Made by a program: the position numbers and the translations under genes. This document shows, in pieces, positions 43,243-50,994 of a stretch of 64,000 nt of DNA (its first letter is position 1; each line of letters opens with the position of its first letter). The notes beneath the pieces are model-generated. The model saw only the letters and a program-made list of their open reading frames with translations, did not search any database and had not been told where the DNA came from. The DNA is from Parabacteroides massiliensis (lineage in GTDB: Bacteria; Bacteroidota; Bacteroidia; Bacteroidales; Tannerellaceae), in contig NZ_LT700191.1 in the NCBI RefSeq assembly GCF_900155425.1, forward strand, positions 173,918-237,917, given 5' to 3'.

Positions 43243-44430
43243 TTATTCCAGATTATATTCTTTTATTTTTCGGTAAAGCGTCCGTTCCGATATCTTCAGA
43301 TCGGCCGCGGCATTCTTACGGCGACCGTTATGTCTCTCCAACGCCTTACGGATCATCTCTTTCTCGACCTCTTCCAACGACAAGCTTTCCGCCTCTTCCA
43401 CTGCTTCGGCTTCCTGGATGGGAGGAACCGGACGGACGGTATGGATCGGATGGGGATAGGCAGCCGATTCTTCCGGCACCTCGATCGGCATTTTGCCTCC
43501 CATGATGTCATGCACCAGCTTCTTCAGCTCATTGACATCCTTCTTCATGTCGAACAGCACTTGATACAGAATCTCGCGTTCGCTGTTGAATATCTTCTGG
43601 TCGGAATCTTGCTTGACAAGGACCGGATATTTCTCGATATTCAGGTCCGGCAAATAAAGACGGAGCACCGATGCGGTGATATCCCGGTTTTCTTCGATAA
43701 CAGAAATACGCTCCGTTATGTTTTTCAGCTCCCTGACATTCCCCGGCCAACGGTAGGAAAGCATCAACTGGCGGGCTTCCTCGTCCAAACGGATCGGCGG
43801 CATCCGGTATTTCTCCGCACAGTCGCTGGCAAATTTCCGGAAAAGCAAGATGATATCCTCTCCACGCTCACGCAAAGGAGGAACTTGGATAGGCACTGTA
43901 CTCAGGCGGTAAAACAAATCTTCACGGAATTTTCCTTCCGCTACGGCTTGCGTCAGATTGACATTTGTTGCCGCAACGATGCGGACATTCGTTTTTTGGA
44001 CCTTGGATGACCCGACACGGATAAACTCTCCTGTTTCCAAGACACGCAACAAACGTGCTTGCGTAGGGGTGGGCAACTCTCCCACTTCATCCAAAAAGAT
44101 CGTCCCGCCATCCGCGACCTCGAAATACCCTTTACGGTCGGACAGTGCTCCCGTAAAAGAGCCTTTTTCATGCCCGAACAATTCCGAATCGATCGTGCCT
44201 TCGGGAATGGCACCGCAGTTCACGGCTATATATTGTCCGTGTTTACGCGGGCTGTTCTGATGTATTATCTGAGGAAAAGTTTCTTTACCGACACCACTTT
44301 CGCCGGTAATCAGCACAGACAAATCTGTTGGAGCAACCTGTAGGGCTACATCGATAGCCCGGTTCAAGGCGGCATTATTGCCGATAATTCCAAAACGCTG
44401 TTTTATCTGCTGCACGTCAACCTTTATCAT
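43243..44430 (-). CDS. Sigma-54-dependent transcriptional activator (AAA+ and Fis HTH)
   Basis: The 395-residue protein has no N-terminal receiver domain and starts almost directly with the AAA+ module: Walker A GESGVGKE (43-50), the sigma-54 contact loop as GSFTGA (usual GAFTGA), DGGTIFLDEVGELP and GEFIRVGSSK. A linker follows and then a C-terminal Fis-type helix-turn-helix (IRKALERHNGRRKNAAADLKISERTLYRKIKEYNL). It probably acts with RpoN. It heads the lptE-TPR-secG operon. A TAATTTTG -7 candidate lies at 44478-44471 on the minus strand. Confidence 0.93.
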   Translation of the reverse strand: MIKVDVQQIKQRFGIIGNNAALNRAIDVALQVAPTDLSVLITGESGVGKETFPQIIHQNSPRKHGQYIAVNCGAIPEGTIDSELFGHEKGSFTGALSDRKGYFEVADGGTIFLDEVGELPTPTQARLLRVLETGEFIRVGSSKVQKTNVRIVAATNVNLTQAVAEGKFREDLFYRLSTVPIQVPPLRERGEDIILLFRKFASDCAEKYRMPPIRLDEEARQLMLSYRWPGNVRELKNITERISVIEENRDITASVLRLYLPDLNIEKYPVLVKQDSDQKIFNSEREILYQVLFDMKKDVNELKKLVHDIMGGKMPIEVPEESAAYPHPIHTVRPVPPIQEAEAVEEAESLSLEEVEKEMIRKALERHNGRRKNAAADLKISERTLYRKIKEYNLE

Positions 44431-44529
44431 AATTTCTTCTATTATCTGTAATTATTTCAGTTTTATCTGCCAAAATTACAAATCTTAATCCAATTAACCG
44501 AATCCGTAAGCAGTTTCTATACAGCTTTG

Positions 44530-45357
44530 TTATTTTTTAGCACCGTATGTCCGTCGATATAAAAACTCGGCCAACTCTTTGTCGTCGGTAATATTTTGGA
44601 TTTCTTCAGGAGAAATCGGCTCGCCGACGTAAACATCGACTGTACGCCCACGCTTGTTAAAAGCTTCGGCCGGTATGCGCAACGTACGGATACGCCAATC
44701 GATCCGGCCCAACCAATAGAAAAAGCCGGAATTCAGAAAATCAAAATAAACAGGGTATACAGGCACTTTTGCCTTCCGGATCAGACGAATCACACTGTGC
44801 GTCCAGGGCAAATCCTGTATTTTCTTCGTCTGCTTATTATACATAGAGATCCCTCCGGCAGGGAAAAAGCCCATCGGATGTCCCTCTTTCAGTTGTTGCA
44901 AGGATATACGGACTCCGTTTATATTTTTCAGGTTGGCTCCCCGATTATTGGAATCGGGCTTGACAGATACGAAATTATCTCCCATAGCCCCGATCTTGGT
45001 CAATACTCCGTTTACCATCACTTTGAAATCCGGACGACGTGAAGCGAATATATCGATCAGCATAATCCCGTCTATCGATCCGATCGGATGGTTCGAGACG
45101 GTGGCAAAAGCCCCTTCAGGCAGATGCTCCAAAACCTCGGCGTTATGCAGGTTATATTTGACATTGATCAGCGGATCATTCAACAAGGCCGTTGTAAACT
45201 CCGCCCCTCGCAAATGGCAGTTACGGGCATGCACCTTGTTTACCTTATCAATACTTAACCATTTGATCAGCAATTTTCCTAAGAAAGTACCAAAACGGCT
45301 TCTAAAGAACGGGGCAGCGTCCTGTAAATCATGTATGTCTACTACGCTCTCTTTCAT
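44530..45357 (-). CDS. Lysophospholipid/aminolipid acyltransferase-family protein
   Basis: The 275-residue protein is a PlsC-like acyltransferase, but the usual H-x4-D reads NHPIGSIDG (His90, Asp96; H-x5-D) and the FPEG motif reads FPAGG. That pattern is closer to the putative hemolysin/ornithine- and glycine-lipid acyltransferases than to canonical LPA acyltransferases. It transfers an acyl chain to a lipid precursor at the inner membrane. It is the last gene of the run cytidylyltransferase-SDR-CDP-alcohol phosphotransferase-acyltransferase, 5 bp after the previous gene. Confidence 0.82.
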   Translation of the reverse strand: MKESVVDIHDLQDAAPFFRSRFGTFLGKLLIKWLSIDKVNKVHARNCHLRGAEFTTALLNDPLINVKYNLHNAEVLEHLPEGAFATVSNHPIGSIDGIMLIDIFASRRPDFKVMVNGVLTKIGAMGDNFVSVKPDSNNRGANLKNINGVRISLQQLKEGHPMGFFPAGGISMYNKQTKKIQDLPWTHSVIRLIRKAKVPVYPVYFDFLNSGFFYWLGRIDWRIRTLRIPAEAFNKRGRTVDVYVGEPISPEEIQNITDDKELAEFLYRRTYGAKK

Positions 45358-45362
45358 AAATC

Positions 45363-46250
45363 TTATTTATAGAATGTTGCACACATCTTTTCGTGCTTTT
45401 TCATGGCAAGCAACAAAACGGTATTTAAGACGATTATCTCATACAAGAAATAAATCCAGACCTCACCGACCAGGACCACAATAAACATCACGATTGTACG
45501 TCCGTTAAAAGTCAACAAGTCTATCATGTGCATCAACTCCTTGCTCTGCTTACGGAAACGGATACGGATATCTTCCGGAATATCATCTCCATAGCGTGCA
45601 TGCAGGCTGCGAAGCATCCCTTGCAAAGACGGAGTGGCTTTCACTTGCAAAAGCGTATAGCCACGATAAAGGAAATAGAAAAATTTATTGATGCCGTACT
45701 TCATCTCCTTATGGCGGGCACGAACCTGTTCCAACGACTGGAACTCCGCTCCTTTATCCTTACTGATGAAATATAAATGAAGCGTCTTGTAGTAGTCCGT
45801 AATATTCGCCTGTACCAAATGCGACAAACCGGAAAGAACTGCCAATGCAAAGAACCAGTATGTTCCATAGTCATGAGACAGACGCAGGGCGAAAGCGACA
45901 TAAATACATGTAAACCAGATATCTCCGGCAAAACCATCCAAAATACGACCGATCGCTGACTTGATCCCCGTCAGGCGAGCCAACTGCCCATCCACACAGT
46001 CCAGAATATTGGCAAACACCAGCAACAGGATACCGCAAACATTGTAAATCAAATCATCATGATAAAAAAAGAAACCCACTGCCGCCCCTACGAAAATAGA
46101 GACAACAGTCACCATATTGGGAGTAATGCCTGTCCCCCTTAACATACGGGCAATACGAAAACCAATGGGACGATAAAAAATCCGGTCAATCTTATTTTCT
46201 GTTTCTATCGACTTCAACGAAGCCTCATACTCTTTATCCAAGTCGCTCAT
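45363..46250 (-). CDS. CDP-alcohol phosphatidyltransferase-family membrane protein
   Basis: The 295-residue protein has several membrane helices and the family motif starting at Asp84: DCVDGQLAR, then G101 and Asp105, with a final Asp110 (LDGFAGD). The last spacing is four residues where the usual motif has three. These enzymes move a phospho-alcohol from a CDP carrier to an acceptor, or the reverse. With a cytidylyltransferase in the same operon, the CDP-alcohol is probably made locally. The head group and acceptor are unknown. Confidence 0.85.
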   Translation of the reverse strand: MSDLDKEYEASLKSIETENKIDRIFYRPIGFRIARMLRGTGITPNMVTVVSIFVGAAVGFFFYHDDLIYNVCGILLLVFANILDCVDGQLARLTGIKSAIGRILDGFAGDIWFTCIYVAFALRLSHDYGTYWFFALAVLSGLSHLVQANITDYYKTLHLYFISKDKGAEFQSLEQVRARHKEMKYGINKFFYFLYRGYTLLQVKATPSLQGMLRSLHARYGDDIPEDIRIRFRKQSKELMHMIDLLTFNGRTIVMFIVVLVGEVWIYFLYEIIVLNTVLLLAMKKHEKMCATFYK

Positions 46251-46257
46251 TTATCTT

Positions 46258-46998
46258 TCATTTATACGAATAACCGCCATCGACAACGATCACTTCGCCA
46301 TTAAAATAACTATTTTCTACTAACATTTTATACACTTCTGCCAGTTCCTCCGGATCACAGAAACGCCCTAATGAAACCTTGTTCTCTATATTACGCCGTA
46401 TTTCGGCGGGTTTCGTTTTCTGCCATTCGGTATCCACAAAACCGGGAGCCACGGCATTCACACGTAATTCATACGGAACCAGGAACTTCACCAGATTTTT
46501 CACCAACGCATGCACGGCACTCTTCGTCACGCCGTATGCCAGCGAAACCGAATGGGGCTGTATTCCCATCAAAGATCCGGTAAAGACAATGCTTCCTCCC
46601 TTATTTATCAAACCGGCAATACGCTGCAACAGGAAAACCGGGAAATGCACATTGGCAAAAAAGACCCGTTCCCATTCCGCCATATCCAGTTCTTCAAACG
46701 GATCACGACAGGTCAAACCGGCATTAAAGATTACCACATCCAAACGCATAGAGCGCTCGGTTAGAAACGATTCTATCTTTTCGATTGATTTCCGATCAGA
46801 AATATCAGCTTGAAGAACACAAGTATCTACATTATATTGCTGCAATAAATCGTCTGCAACCCGAAGAGCTTCCTTCTCATCCGAAGCATAGGTCAGAATC
46901 AGGCTGTACCCGACTCTTGCCAAACAAGAGGCAACGGCTTTACCTATTCCTTTCGTTCCTCCGGTAATCAACACCCTTTTTCCCACCATCGTCCTCAT
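46258..46998 (-). CDS. Short-chain dehydrogenase/reductase
   Basis: The 246-residue SDR has the nucleotide-binding TGGTKGIGKA, a NAG-type segment (FNAGLTC), the catalytic FTGSL serine and YGVTK tyrosine/lysine pair, and the C-terminal VVDGGYSYK. It resembles FabG-type ketoreductases, but the operon suggests a polyol or lipid head-group substrate. Starts at codon 1 (MRTM) or codon 4 (MVGKR) are both possible. It overlaps the cytidylyltransferase gene by 4 bp. Confidence 0.87.
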   Translation of the reverse strand: MRTMVGKRVLITGGTKGIGKAVASCLARVGYSLILTYASDEKEALRVADDLLQQYNVDTCVLQADISDRKSIEKIESFLTERSMRLDVVIFNAGLTCRDPFEELDMAEWERVFFANVHFPVFLLQRIAGLINKGGSIVFTGSLMGIQPHSVSLAYGVTKSAVHALVKNLVKFLVPYELRVNAVAPGFVDTEWQKTKPAEIRRNIENKVSLGRFCDPEELAEVYKMLVENSYFNGEVIVVDGGYSYK

Positions 46999-47465
46999 TC
47001 TTTTTCACCGAAGCCCTTGACGGATTCAGGTTTAGACTGCCGTTGAGACTTCAGATTCGCTTCGTATGAATCATGAATTGTTTTCTTCAGGTTGGAAGAG
47101 GAAACTCCTGTTCCGTAAGGGAAATAAAAAACCTGGACACCCAAGTCTTTCAAATAGTCATACTTGCCGTACCAGTCGTCTCCCACGACAAAAGCGTCGA
47201 TGTTCAACTTTTTGACTATTTCGGAATGGTCCAATGTATGTTGTGGAATGACAATATCGGGAGTTTTCAGAGCTTCGATGATTTGCAGGCGTTCTGTAAA
47301 AGGAATAATCGGTTTTGCCTTATAAGAAGACACCAACTCATCCGTACTCACCCCCACGATCAAAATGTCCGCAAGGCTGCGAGCATAGTTTATCATCCGA
47401 AGATGGTTGTAATGGAACATATCGAATGTCCCTGAAGTATATACAATCGTTTTATCCTTAAACAT
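46995..47465 (-). CDS. Cytidylyltransferase-like protein (TagD/GCT type)
   Basis: From the start MFKDKTIVYTSG the protein has 156 residues and one nucleotidyltransferase domain: SGTFDMFHYNH with the paired histidines 18 and 21, VVGDDWYGKYDYL and the C-terminal GVSSSNLKKTI replacing the ISTTxI motif. It resembles glycerol-3-phosphate or ethanolamine-phosphate cytidylyltransferases, which make a CDP-alcohol. The start is set here because a promoter candidate lies at 47490-47517, inside the longer frame that begins at 47558. It leads the four-gene lipid-type operon. Confidence 0.83.
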   Translation of the reverse strand: MFKDKTIVYTSGTFDMFHYNHLRMINYARSLADILIVGVSTDELVSSYKAKPIIPFTERLQIIEALKTPDIVIPQHTLDHSEIVKKLNIDAFVVGDDWYGKYDYLKDLGVQVFYFPYGTGVSSSNLKKTIHDSYEANLKSQRQSKPESVKGFGEKE

Positions 47466-47489
47466 AATACTTATATCCTTTTGAAACCG

Positions 47490-47517
47490 CAAACTTACAC
47501 AAACTTTTCCTATCAAA
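47490..47517 (-). promoter_or_regulatory. Candidate promoter of the lipid-type operon
   Basis: On the minus strand TAAGTTTG (47497-47490) matches the -7. A TTTG (47517-47514) lies upstream at a short spacing of 16 bp within an A/T run. Confidence 0.45.
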
Positions 47518-47592
47518 AAAAAAATGACAGGAAAAGTTCCACAAGCAGGCGGGGTCAATCACCCGAAGATAGGACGGATTCGGGCAGATCGG

Positions 47593-48693
47593 TTATTCGT
47601 CTTCTTCTTTTGTCAGATCGAGCTTTTCATTGTCGCCACCCTTATCGAAATACTGCTTACGCAAGGGGTTGGCTGTTGCCTCCCGATAACGGATACGATT
47701 CCGATAAATATCCAAAGCAGCATATAAGGCCTGACGGAAAGATTCTTCAGATGCCACATTCTGACCGGCAATATCATAAGCCGTACCATGAGCCGGAGAA
47801 GTCCGTACGATAGACAAACCAGCCGTATAATTAACACCATCATCCATTGCCAGTGTTTTGAACGGAGCCAATCCCTGATCGTGATACATGGCCAACACGC
47901 CATCGAACTTATCGTACATCTGCGAACCAAAGAATCCGTCGGCTGCATAAGGCCCGAAGGACATCACTCCTCTCTTCTCCGCTTCCCGGATAGCCGGGAT
48001 AATGATTTCTTCTTCCTCTTTCCCCAACAATCCGGCGTCTCCGGCATGCGGGTTCAATGAAAGGACAGCGATACGGGGGCGTACGATTCCGAAATCCTGT
48101 TTAAGCGATTGATTAAAAATACGCAATTTGGACACTATATCTTCAACGGTAATCTTTGATGCGACTTGTGCCAATGGAATGTGCCCTGTCACCAACGCAA
48201 CGCGAAGATTGTCTTTCATCAGAATCATCAAGGCCTTTTTCCCAAGACCTCCGAAACATTGTTCCAAATATTCCGTATGGCCGGGAAAATGGAATTGTTC
48301 ATTCTGTATATTATGCTTATTGATCGGAGCTGTTACCAATACATCCACCGCACCGCGTTTCAAGTCGGTAACAGCAGCCTCCAAAGCCAGATAAGCAGCT
48401 TCACCGGCAGCAGTTGTAGACTGGCACAATTCAACTTTAGTCTCGTCATCCACACAGTTGATAATGTTCACCCGGTTTATACCTGCATCTTCGGCCTGTG
48501 CGATGATACTCAAATTCACGGCTGGTAACTCCAATACTTTCCGGTGATATGCGGCGATCTTCGATGAGCCGTAAATGACCGGTGTGCAAAGTTCGGCAAT
48601 ACGGGCATCCGACAATGTTTTCAGTATCACCTCATAACCGATACCGTTTATATCTCCGTGGGTAATGCCCACCTTAATCAATCGTTCTTCCAT
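47593..48693 (-). CDS. pdxA: 4-hydroxythreonine-4-phosphate dehydrogenase
   Basis: The 366-residue enzyme shows the PdxA pattern: ITHGDINGIGYEV, TAPINKHNI, the metal-binding FPGHTEYLE histidine, NPHAGDAGL, and MYHDQGLAPFK. It oxidises 4-phosphohydroxy-threonine in the DXP-dependent pyridoxal phosphate pathway. The C-terminal tail is charged and slightly longer than in E. coli. It is followed by 127 bp before the lipid-type operon. Confidence 0.96.
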   Translation of the reverse strand: MEERLIKVGITHGDINGIGYEVILKTLSDARIAELCTPVIYGSSKIAAYHRKVLELPAVNLSIIAQAEDAGINRVNIINCVDDETKVELCQSTTAAGEAAYLALEAAVTDLKRGAVDVLVTAPINKHNIQNEQFHFPGHTEYLEQCFGGLGKKALMILMKDNLRVALVTGHIPLAQVASKITVEDIVSKLRIFNQSLKQDFGIVRPRIAVLSLNPHAGDAGLLGKEEEEIIIPAIREAEKRGVMSFGPYAADGFFGSQMYDKFDGVLAMYHDQGLAPFKTLAMDDGVNYTAGLSIVRTSPAHGTAYDIAGQNVASEESFRQALYAALDIYRNRIRYREATANPLRKQYFDKGGDNEKLDLTKEEDE

Positions 48694-48707
48694 ATATTTT
48701 GATTTAT

Positions 48708-48761
48708 GATTTGTGGTTTATGATTTATTCCATCGCTGCTCTAAATCATAAACCACAAATC
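48708..48761. repeat. 20-bp perfect inverted repeat upstream of pdxA
   Basis: Positions 48708-48727 (core GATTTGTGGTTTATGATTTA) are the exact reverse complement of 48742-48761 with a 14-nt spacer. It lies between the DUF4837 stop and the pdxA start on the minus strand. There is no T-run. It may end the DUF4837 message or regulate pdxA. Confidence 0.8.
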
Positions 48762-48766
48762 TTTTG

Positions 48767-49798
48767 TTATTTCTCTTCGGGAACATCCAGTTTCTCCACC
48801 GGTGTTTCTTCAAATTCACCAGGCAGACGCAAGGTATACAACGCAGACTCGACACGGCGGATAAAATTGCGCTTATCCGTCTCCGGTGCGAACACGAAGC
48901 CTTCAACCACTACAACCCGGTTGTTCTTTTCGTCTAAACGAGCATGGCTGACAAACGGACCGCCCATCATATCGCCTTTCATATACCACAAACCGCGCAG
49001 CACACCACAATATTTGCCATTCACCGTTGTCGGGGTATAAGTCACCCATGCAGTGTCTGTGGCCATATAAGATCCGGGGAACGTACCCGGCATATTCAAC
49101 TTCATGACAGAGTCACGTTTTGCAATCAGATAGTCGGCCGTGAATGTATCGGCATCCTTATACGGAAAATCATATACGACAATATCCGAACGTCCCGTAT
49201 TGGCATTGTTGGAAGCCCAGAAAAAGCCGGTCGTATCACGGAAATAAGTCATATTTGCCGGTGCACTCAACATGACATTGAAGCGATCCTTCACATGATC
49301 CATAACCACCGGACTGTATTCTTTCTCCAACTGGCCGACAGTACGGTTTCTCTCGCACTTGGTAAAAAACTCAACGATGTTACGCGGATGAGCTTTCACA
49401 TATTCAAGAATGGCTTCATCGTCAGGAGCCGACAATGTCATCACTACCTGGCCTTTCGCCCAGCGATTATTCTCGTAGTTCAGTGAAACCTTCGTATACT
49501 GAGTCTTATCTATTTTAACAATCAAAACATTGCGTACATATGTCAACAGACCGTTAAACTGGTCAGGAGTCGCATAAGTGACCTTAAAAGCAGGTTCGGC
49601 CTGCGGCAGTCCCGGAATATCGGAAGTCAGTTCGGCTTTGATAGCTTTCCCGGCAGGAGCATCCCAGTCAGCTTTATCCATCGTCACTACAATCTCATAG
49701 GCGAAACCGGTGGCATTTCTCATCACCGGACCTGAGCTACATGCTCCCATAATGACAAGAAGCATTAAAAAGCTGATCAATAAAGAATGTGTTTTCAT
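48767..49798 (-). CDS. DUF4837 family lipoprotein
   Basis: The 343-residue protein has a lipoprotein signal (lipobox MGAC, Cys20) and matches the Bacteroidetes DUF4837 pattern (FAYEIVVTMDKADWDAPAGKAIKAELTSDIPGLPQAEP). Function is unknown. It is monocistronic or runs into pdxA past the inverted repeat. Confidence 0.85.
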   Translation of the reverse strand: MKTHSLLISFLMLLVIMGACSSGPVMRNATGFAYEIVVTMDKADWDAPAGKAIKAELTSDIPGLPQAEPAFKVTYATPDQFNGLLTYVRNVLIVKIDKTQYTKVSLNYENNRWAKGQVVMTLSAPDDEAILEYVKAHPRNIVEFFTKCERNRTVGQLEKEYSPVVMDHVKDRFNVMLSAPANMTYFRDTTGFFWASNNANTGRSDIVVYDFPYKDADTFTADYLIAKRDSVMKLNMPGTFPGSYMATDTAWVTYTPTTVNGKYCGVLRGLWYMKGDMMGGPFVSHARLDEKNNRVVVVEGFVFAPETDKRNFIRRVESALYTLRLPGEFEETPVEKLDVPEEK

Positions 49799-49820
49799 AC
49801 CTGTTTAATTTTTTGTTATA

Positions 49821-49828
49821 CAAATATA
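49821..49828 (-). promoter_or_regulatory. -7 element of the DUF4837 gene
   Basis: TATATTTG on the minus strand, 23 bp before the start codon, matches the -7 consensus. A -33 TTTG occurs only at a short spacing. Confidence 0.4.
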
Positions 49829-49856
49829 GTTTCTTTCCCTCAAAAAGATATCATTT

Positions 49857-50888
49857 CTATTCTTTTTGTTGTTTCTTTGCCGTAGAAAGCATTCCGCATG
49901 CGGCAAATATATCTTCCCCTCGTGATGCACGGATCGTACAAACAATGCCGGCTGCATTCAACGTATCCCGGAACGCTTCCATTCTTGCCAAATCCGAACT
50001 TTCCAACGGCACATTGGGGATTGCATGAAAACGGATCAGGTTGACTCGGCAAGGGATTTTGTTTAATAAACAAGCCAATGCTTTCGCATGTTGAAGGTCA
50101 TCGTTCAAATTTTTAAAAACAATGTATTCGAAGGAAACACGGCGTTGATGCGTAAAATCGTATTGCTTGATCGTCTCGATGATATCACGTGCAGGAAAAG
50201 CCTTTTCTACCGGCATCAAGGACAACCGTTCGTCCGGATAAGGTGAATGCAAGCTGACAGCCAAATGACATTCGCTCTCTTCAAGAAATCGTTTTAACCC
50301 TTTGGCGACTCCGATAGTCGAAACCGTGATCCGCTTCGGGCTCCAACCGTATCCGTAAGGGGCCGTCAGAATCTCTAAGACTTTGAACAGTTCATCCACA
50401 TTGTCCAACGGTTCTCCCATCCCCATAAAAACGATATTGGTCAGTTCTTCCGTTTCCGGTAAAGATTGTATCTGGTTCAGGATCTCGTTTGCCGACAGGT
50501 TTTTAGTAAATCCTTGCTTGCCTGTCATACAGAAAAGGCAATTCATTTTACATCCTACCTGAGAGGAGACACACAATGTTGCCCTGTCTTCCGTCGGGAT
50601 ATACACGGATTCGACAAAATTACCGGGTCCGGCTGGATATAAATACTTGATAGTCCCGTCTACCGATTTCATCAAATCGGAAGGAGGTACGGCTCCCACT
50701 TCGAAGTTTTCCTCCAACAAGGTTCGTTTAGCCGCGACAATATTCGTCATGCCGGCAATAGAAGTCACTTTCTTCTTATACAGCCAGTCAGCCATCTGCT
50801 TGGCTGCATATCCCGGCAGTCCGGCTTCGGCGGCAACCCCTTTCAGCTCATCCAGAGTCATTCCCAACAAACGTCTTTTCTCACTCAT
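49857..50888 (-). CDS. rlmN: Dual-specificity 23S rRNA/tRNA adenine-C2 methyltransferase
   Basis: The 343-residue radical-SAM enzyme has the cluster motif C113-x3-C117-x2-C120 (GCKMNCLFC), the GMGEPLDN segment and the C-terminal ACGML cysteine that forms the methyl-cysteine intermediate. It methylates A2503 of 23S rRNA and A37 of some tRNAs. The start MSEKRRLL is preferred to an upstream TTG because a -7 element (50913-50920) overlaps that codon. Confidence 0.96.
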   Translation of the reverse strand: MSEKRRLLGMTLDELKGVAAEAGLPGYAAKQMADWLYKKKVTSIAGMTNIVAAKRTLLEENFEVGAVPPSDLMKSVDGTIKYLYPAGPGNFVESVYIPTEDRATLCVSSQVGCKMNCLFCMTGKQGFTKNLSANEILNQIQSLPETEELTNIVFMGMGEPLDNVDELFKVLEILTAPYGYGWSPKRITVSTIGVAKGLKRFLEESECHLAVSLHSPYPDERLSLMPVEKAFPARDIIETIKQYDFTHQRRVSFEYIVFKNLNDDLQHAKALACLLNKIPCRVNLIRFHAIPNVPLESSDLARMEAFRDTLNAAGIVCTIRASRGEDIFAACGMLSTAKKQQKE

Positions 50889-50912
50889 GATCCTTCTTCT
50901 GTTTCTTTCATG

Positions 50913-50920
50913 CAAAGATA
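50913..50920 (-). promoter_or_regulatory. -7 element of rlmN
   Basis: TATCTTTG on the minus strand lies 25 bp before the chosen start. The -33 would fall within the adjoining terminator hairpin and is not clear. Confidence 0.5.
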
Positions 50921-50921
50921 T

Positions 50922-50954
50922 AAAAAAACCGCCAATCGTAGCCGATTGGCGGTT
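50922..50954 (-). terminator. Intrinsic terminator of the coaX-ppiD operon
   Basis: On the minus strand the perfect stem ACCGCCAATC/GATTGGCGGT with a 6-nt loop is followed by seven T residues. It lies 40 bp after the ppiD stop and abuts the rlmN promoter. Confidence 0.9.
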
Positions 50955-50994
50955 CCTATGATAGACGGGCAGTCACCTGCCTCTAAATTCCATA

